A stretch of 64,000 bases of DNA. Source: an uncultured Opitutales bacterium (GTDB lineage: Bacteria; Verrucomicrobiota; Verrucomicrobiia; Opitutales; Intestinicryptomonadaceae). The position numbers and the translations under genes were made by a program. The notes under the pieces are model-generated. The model had not been told where the DNA came from, did not search any database, and saw only the letters and a program-made list of their open reading frames with translations. Every line of letters starts with the position of its first letter. Position 1 is the first letter of the stretch. The DNA lies in contig URAJ01000002.1 in assembly GCA_900545715.1 (NCBI GenBank), forward strand, positions 1 through 64,000, in the 5' to 3' direction. Below, piece by piece: positions 63,219-64,000 of the stretch.

Positions 63219-63847
63219 ACGACAAATCCCTGCGCCGCCTTGACGCAAAAAACGCCGAGATTGTAAGCCAAATGCGCCGCGACGCACGGAATCAGCGACC
63301 GCATTTCATTTTGCGGGCAGAAACGCAGCGCATAGAACACCATTGACGACAAAAATACAAATATTGTGTCGCGCGCCGCCTTTTCAGTGAGATTGATTGT
63401 AAAGCTTGCCTCCGCCAAACCGCCGCTTTCCGGAATGGAAAAATCCCAGAGGAACGGGTGGCAAAGCGCAAATATGAGTGAGAATAAAATTGCGCTCACC
63501 CATAAGAGGAGTTTCCCCTTGTTTTGAATAATCAAATATCCCCTAAAAATCAATTCCTCGATAAATGCCGCCGCAGTCCAAGAGAAAATCGCCATGAACG
63601 AAACTTTTGTCTGTTCCTCTACCCCGCCGCCTGCAATTTCAGCCGCCGTTATTGCTGCTAGCAATACAACCCCGCACAACGCTCCAAAGACGGCCAATTT
63701 TATTGAAACGGGCCTCGCCCCCGGGAATTCCCCTTTTGCAGAAGCCCCCGTGCGCACAAAATTGCGCGTATCGGAAAGCCACATTTTAAACAGCCATGCC
63801 GCCACGGCGAACATGCCCAGAGAATAAAGCGCGTCGTCCTGAAACAT
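63206..63847 (-). CDS. CPBP family intramembrane metalloprotease
   Basis: A 213-residue polytopic membrane protein. Motif 1 EELIFRGYLI (EExxxR), a His in FALCHPFLWDFS, and motif 3 VAAHLAYNLGVF give the CPBP/Abi catalytic residues. Related proteins process prenylated or bacteriocin peptides in the membrane. It starts 1 nt after the small membrane protein gene and overlaps dus. Confidence 0.88.
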   Translation of the reverse strand: MFQDDALYSLGMFAVAAWLFKMWLSDTRNFVRTGASAKGEFPGARPVSIKLAVFGALCGVVLLAAITAAEIAGGGVEEQTKVSFMAIFSWTAAAFIEELIFRGYLIIQNKGKLLLWVSAILFSLIFALCHPFLWDFSIPESGGLAEASFTINLTEKAARDTIFVFLSSMVFYALRFCPQNEMRSLIPCVAAHLAYNLGVFCVKAAQGFVVWSF

Positions 63848-63848
63848 A

Positions 63849-63977
63849 TCAGCTCACTGCTCCCCAGACGATTATCGCTATTTGCAAGACTACCATCGCC
63901 GCGACACATACGTAAACGCATACAAAAAACTTGTCTGTCTTATATTTTGCTATCGGCGGTGTTTTGCTTTCTTTCAT
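63849..63977 (-). CDS. Small single-pass membrane protein (42 residues)
   Basis: ATG at 63975-63977, TGA at 63849-63851. The protein has a basic, Lys/Pro-rich start (MKESKTPPIAKYKTDK) and one hydrophobic helix (FFVCVYVCVAAMVVLQIAII). Its stop is 1 nt before the CPBP protease ATG, so it is the first known gene of the smallORF-CPBP-dus-TPR operon and may be a partner or substrate of the protease. No ribosome binding site is clear. Homologues not known to me. Confidence 0.55.
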   Translation of the reverse strand: MKESKTPPIAKYKTDKFFVCVYVCVAAMVVLQIAIIVWGAVS

Positions 63978-64000
63978 AACGGCGTATAAAATGTATATAT

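Overview
The window is a gene-dense, single-contig-like stretch of a bacterial chromosome of moderate GC content, with no phage, CRISPR array or intact insertion sequence that I can see. Gene content (oxygen-independent HemN, IorAB indolepyruvate:ferredoxin oxidoreductase, many exported glycoside hydrolases and esterases, weak or absent Shine-Dalgarno sequences, an RpoD with a long Lys/Ala-rich N-terminal tail, a zinc-less DnaG) suggests a fermentative, polysaccharide-degrading, probably host-associated member of the Verrucomicrobiota/Lentisphaerota side of the PVC group. That placement is inference from gene style; there is no rRNA here to confirm it.

Layout. 0-2.3 kb: tRNA-Leu(GAG), an MFS transporter, tmRNA. 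2.3-7.8 kb: a plant-glycan/uronate block (CE7-type acetyl esterase, GH5-like glycosidase, mannonate dehydratase, SMP-30 lactonase). 7.8-12 kb: MBL-fold hydrolase divergent from a MerR regulator with a striking palindrome between them, tRNA-Leu(CAA), an SDR protein, a sialidase-like lipoprotein. 12-16.4 kb: tight operon murJ-hemE-hemN-sixA. 16.6-22.7 kb: CLC channel with CBS domains, EIIA-like protein, GH13 and six-hairpin glycosidases. 23-26 kb: prs, then an ATGA-coupled pair of an unknown protein and a PhoD-like protein that has lost its metal ligands. 26.3-30.7 kb: carB-carA, in reversed order and with a CarA whose glutaminase Cys and Glu are gone. 31-35.4 kb: iorA-iorB-paaK-ACT-membrane protein operon. 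35.4-44.6 kb: nucleoside deoxyribosyltransferase-like protein, htpG, GH105-like hydrolase, RNase Y, gltX, Nudix, DUF362-like protein. 44.6-50.6 kb: TPR lipoprotein-dnaG-rpoD-unknown. 51-58 kb: dtd, aldose epimerase, mntP, and the operon dnaX-rmuC-meaB-xerD. 58-64 kb: a NifA-like regulator broken by a 5-bp tandem duplication, mnmA, a TPR protein, dus, a CPBP protease and a 42-residue membrane protein.

The most interesting theme is loss of canonical catalytic or metal-binding residues in otherwise well-conserved, in-frame genes. CarA lacks the glutaminase nucleophile (Cys to Gly, Glu to Ser), implying ammonia-driven carbamoyl phosphate synthesis. DnaG keeps only one of four CHC2 zinc ligands and DnaX has no zinc-site cysteines. 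The PhoD-like protein is a likely pseudoenzyme. The NifA-like AAA+ regulator lacks the GAFTGA loop and its HTH has been frameshifted off. In addition, dnaX ends just after a run of ten A with a 115-codon open reading frame continuing in the +1 frame up to the rmuC start, which looks like a slippage or frameshift cassette for a longer tau-like form. All of these are read directly from the sequence; their functional meaning is inference.
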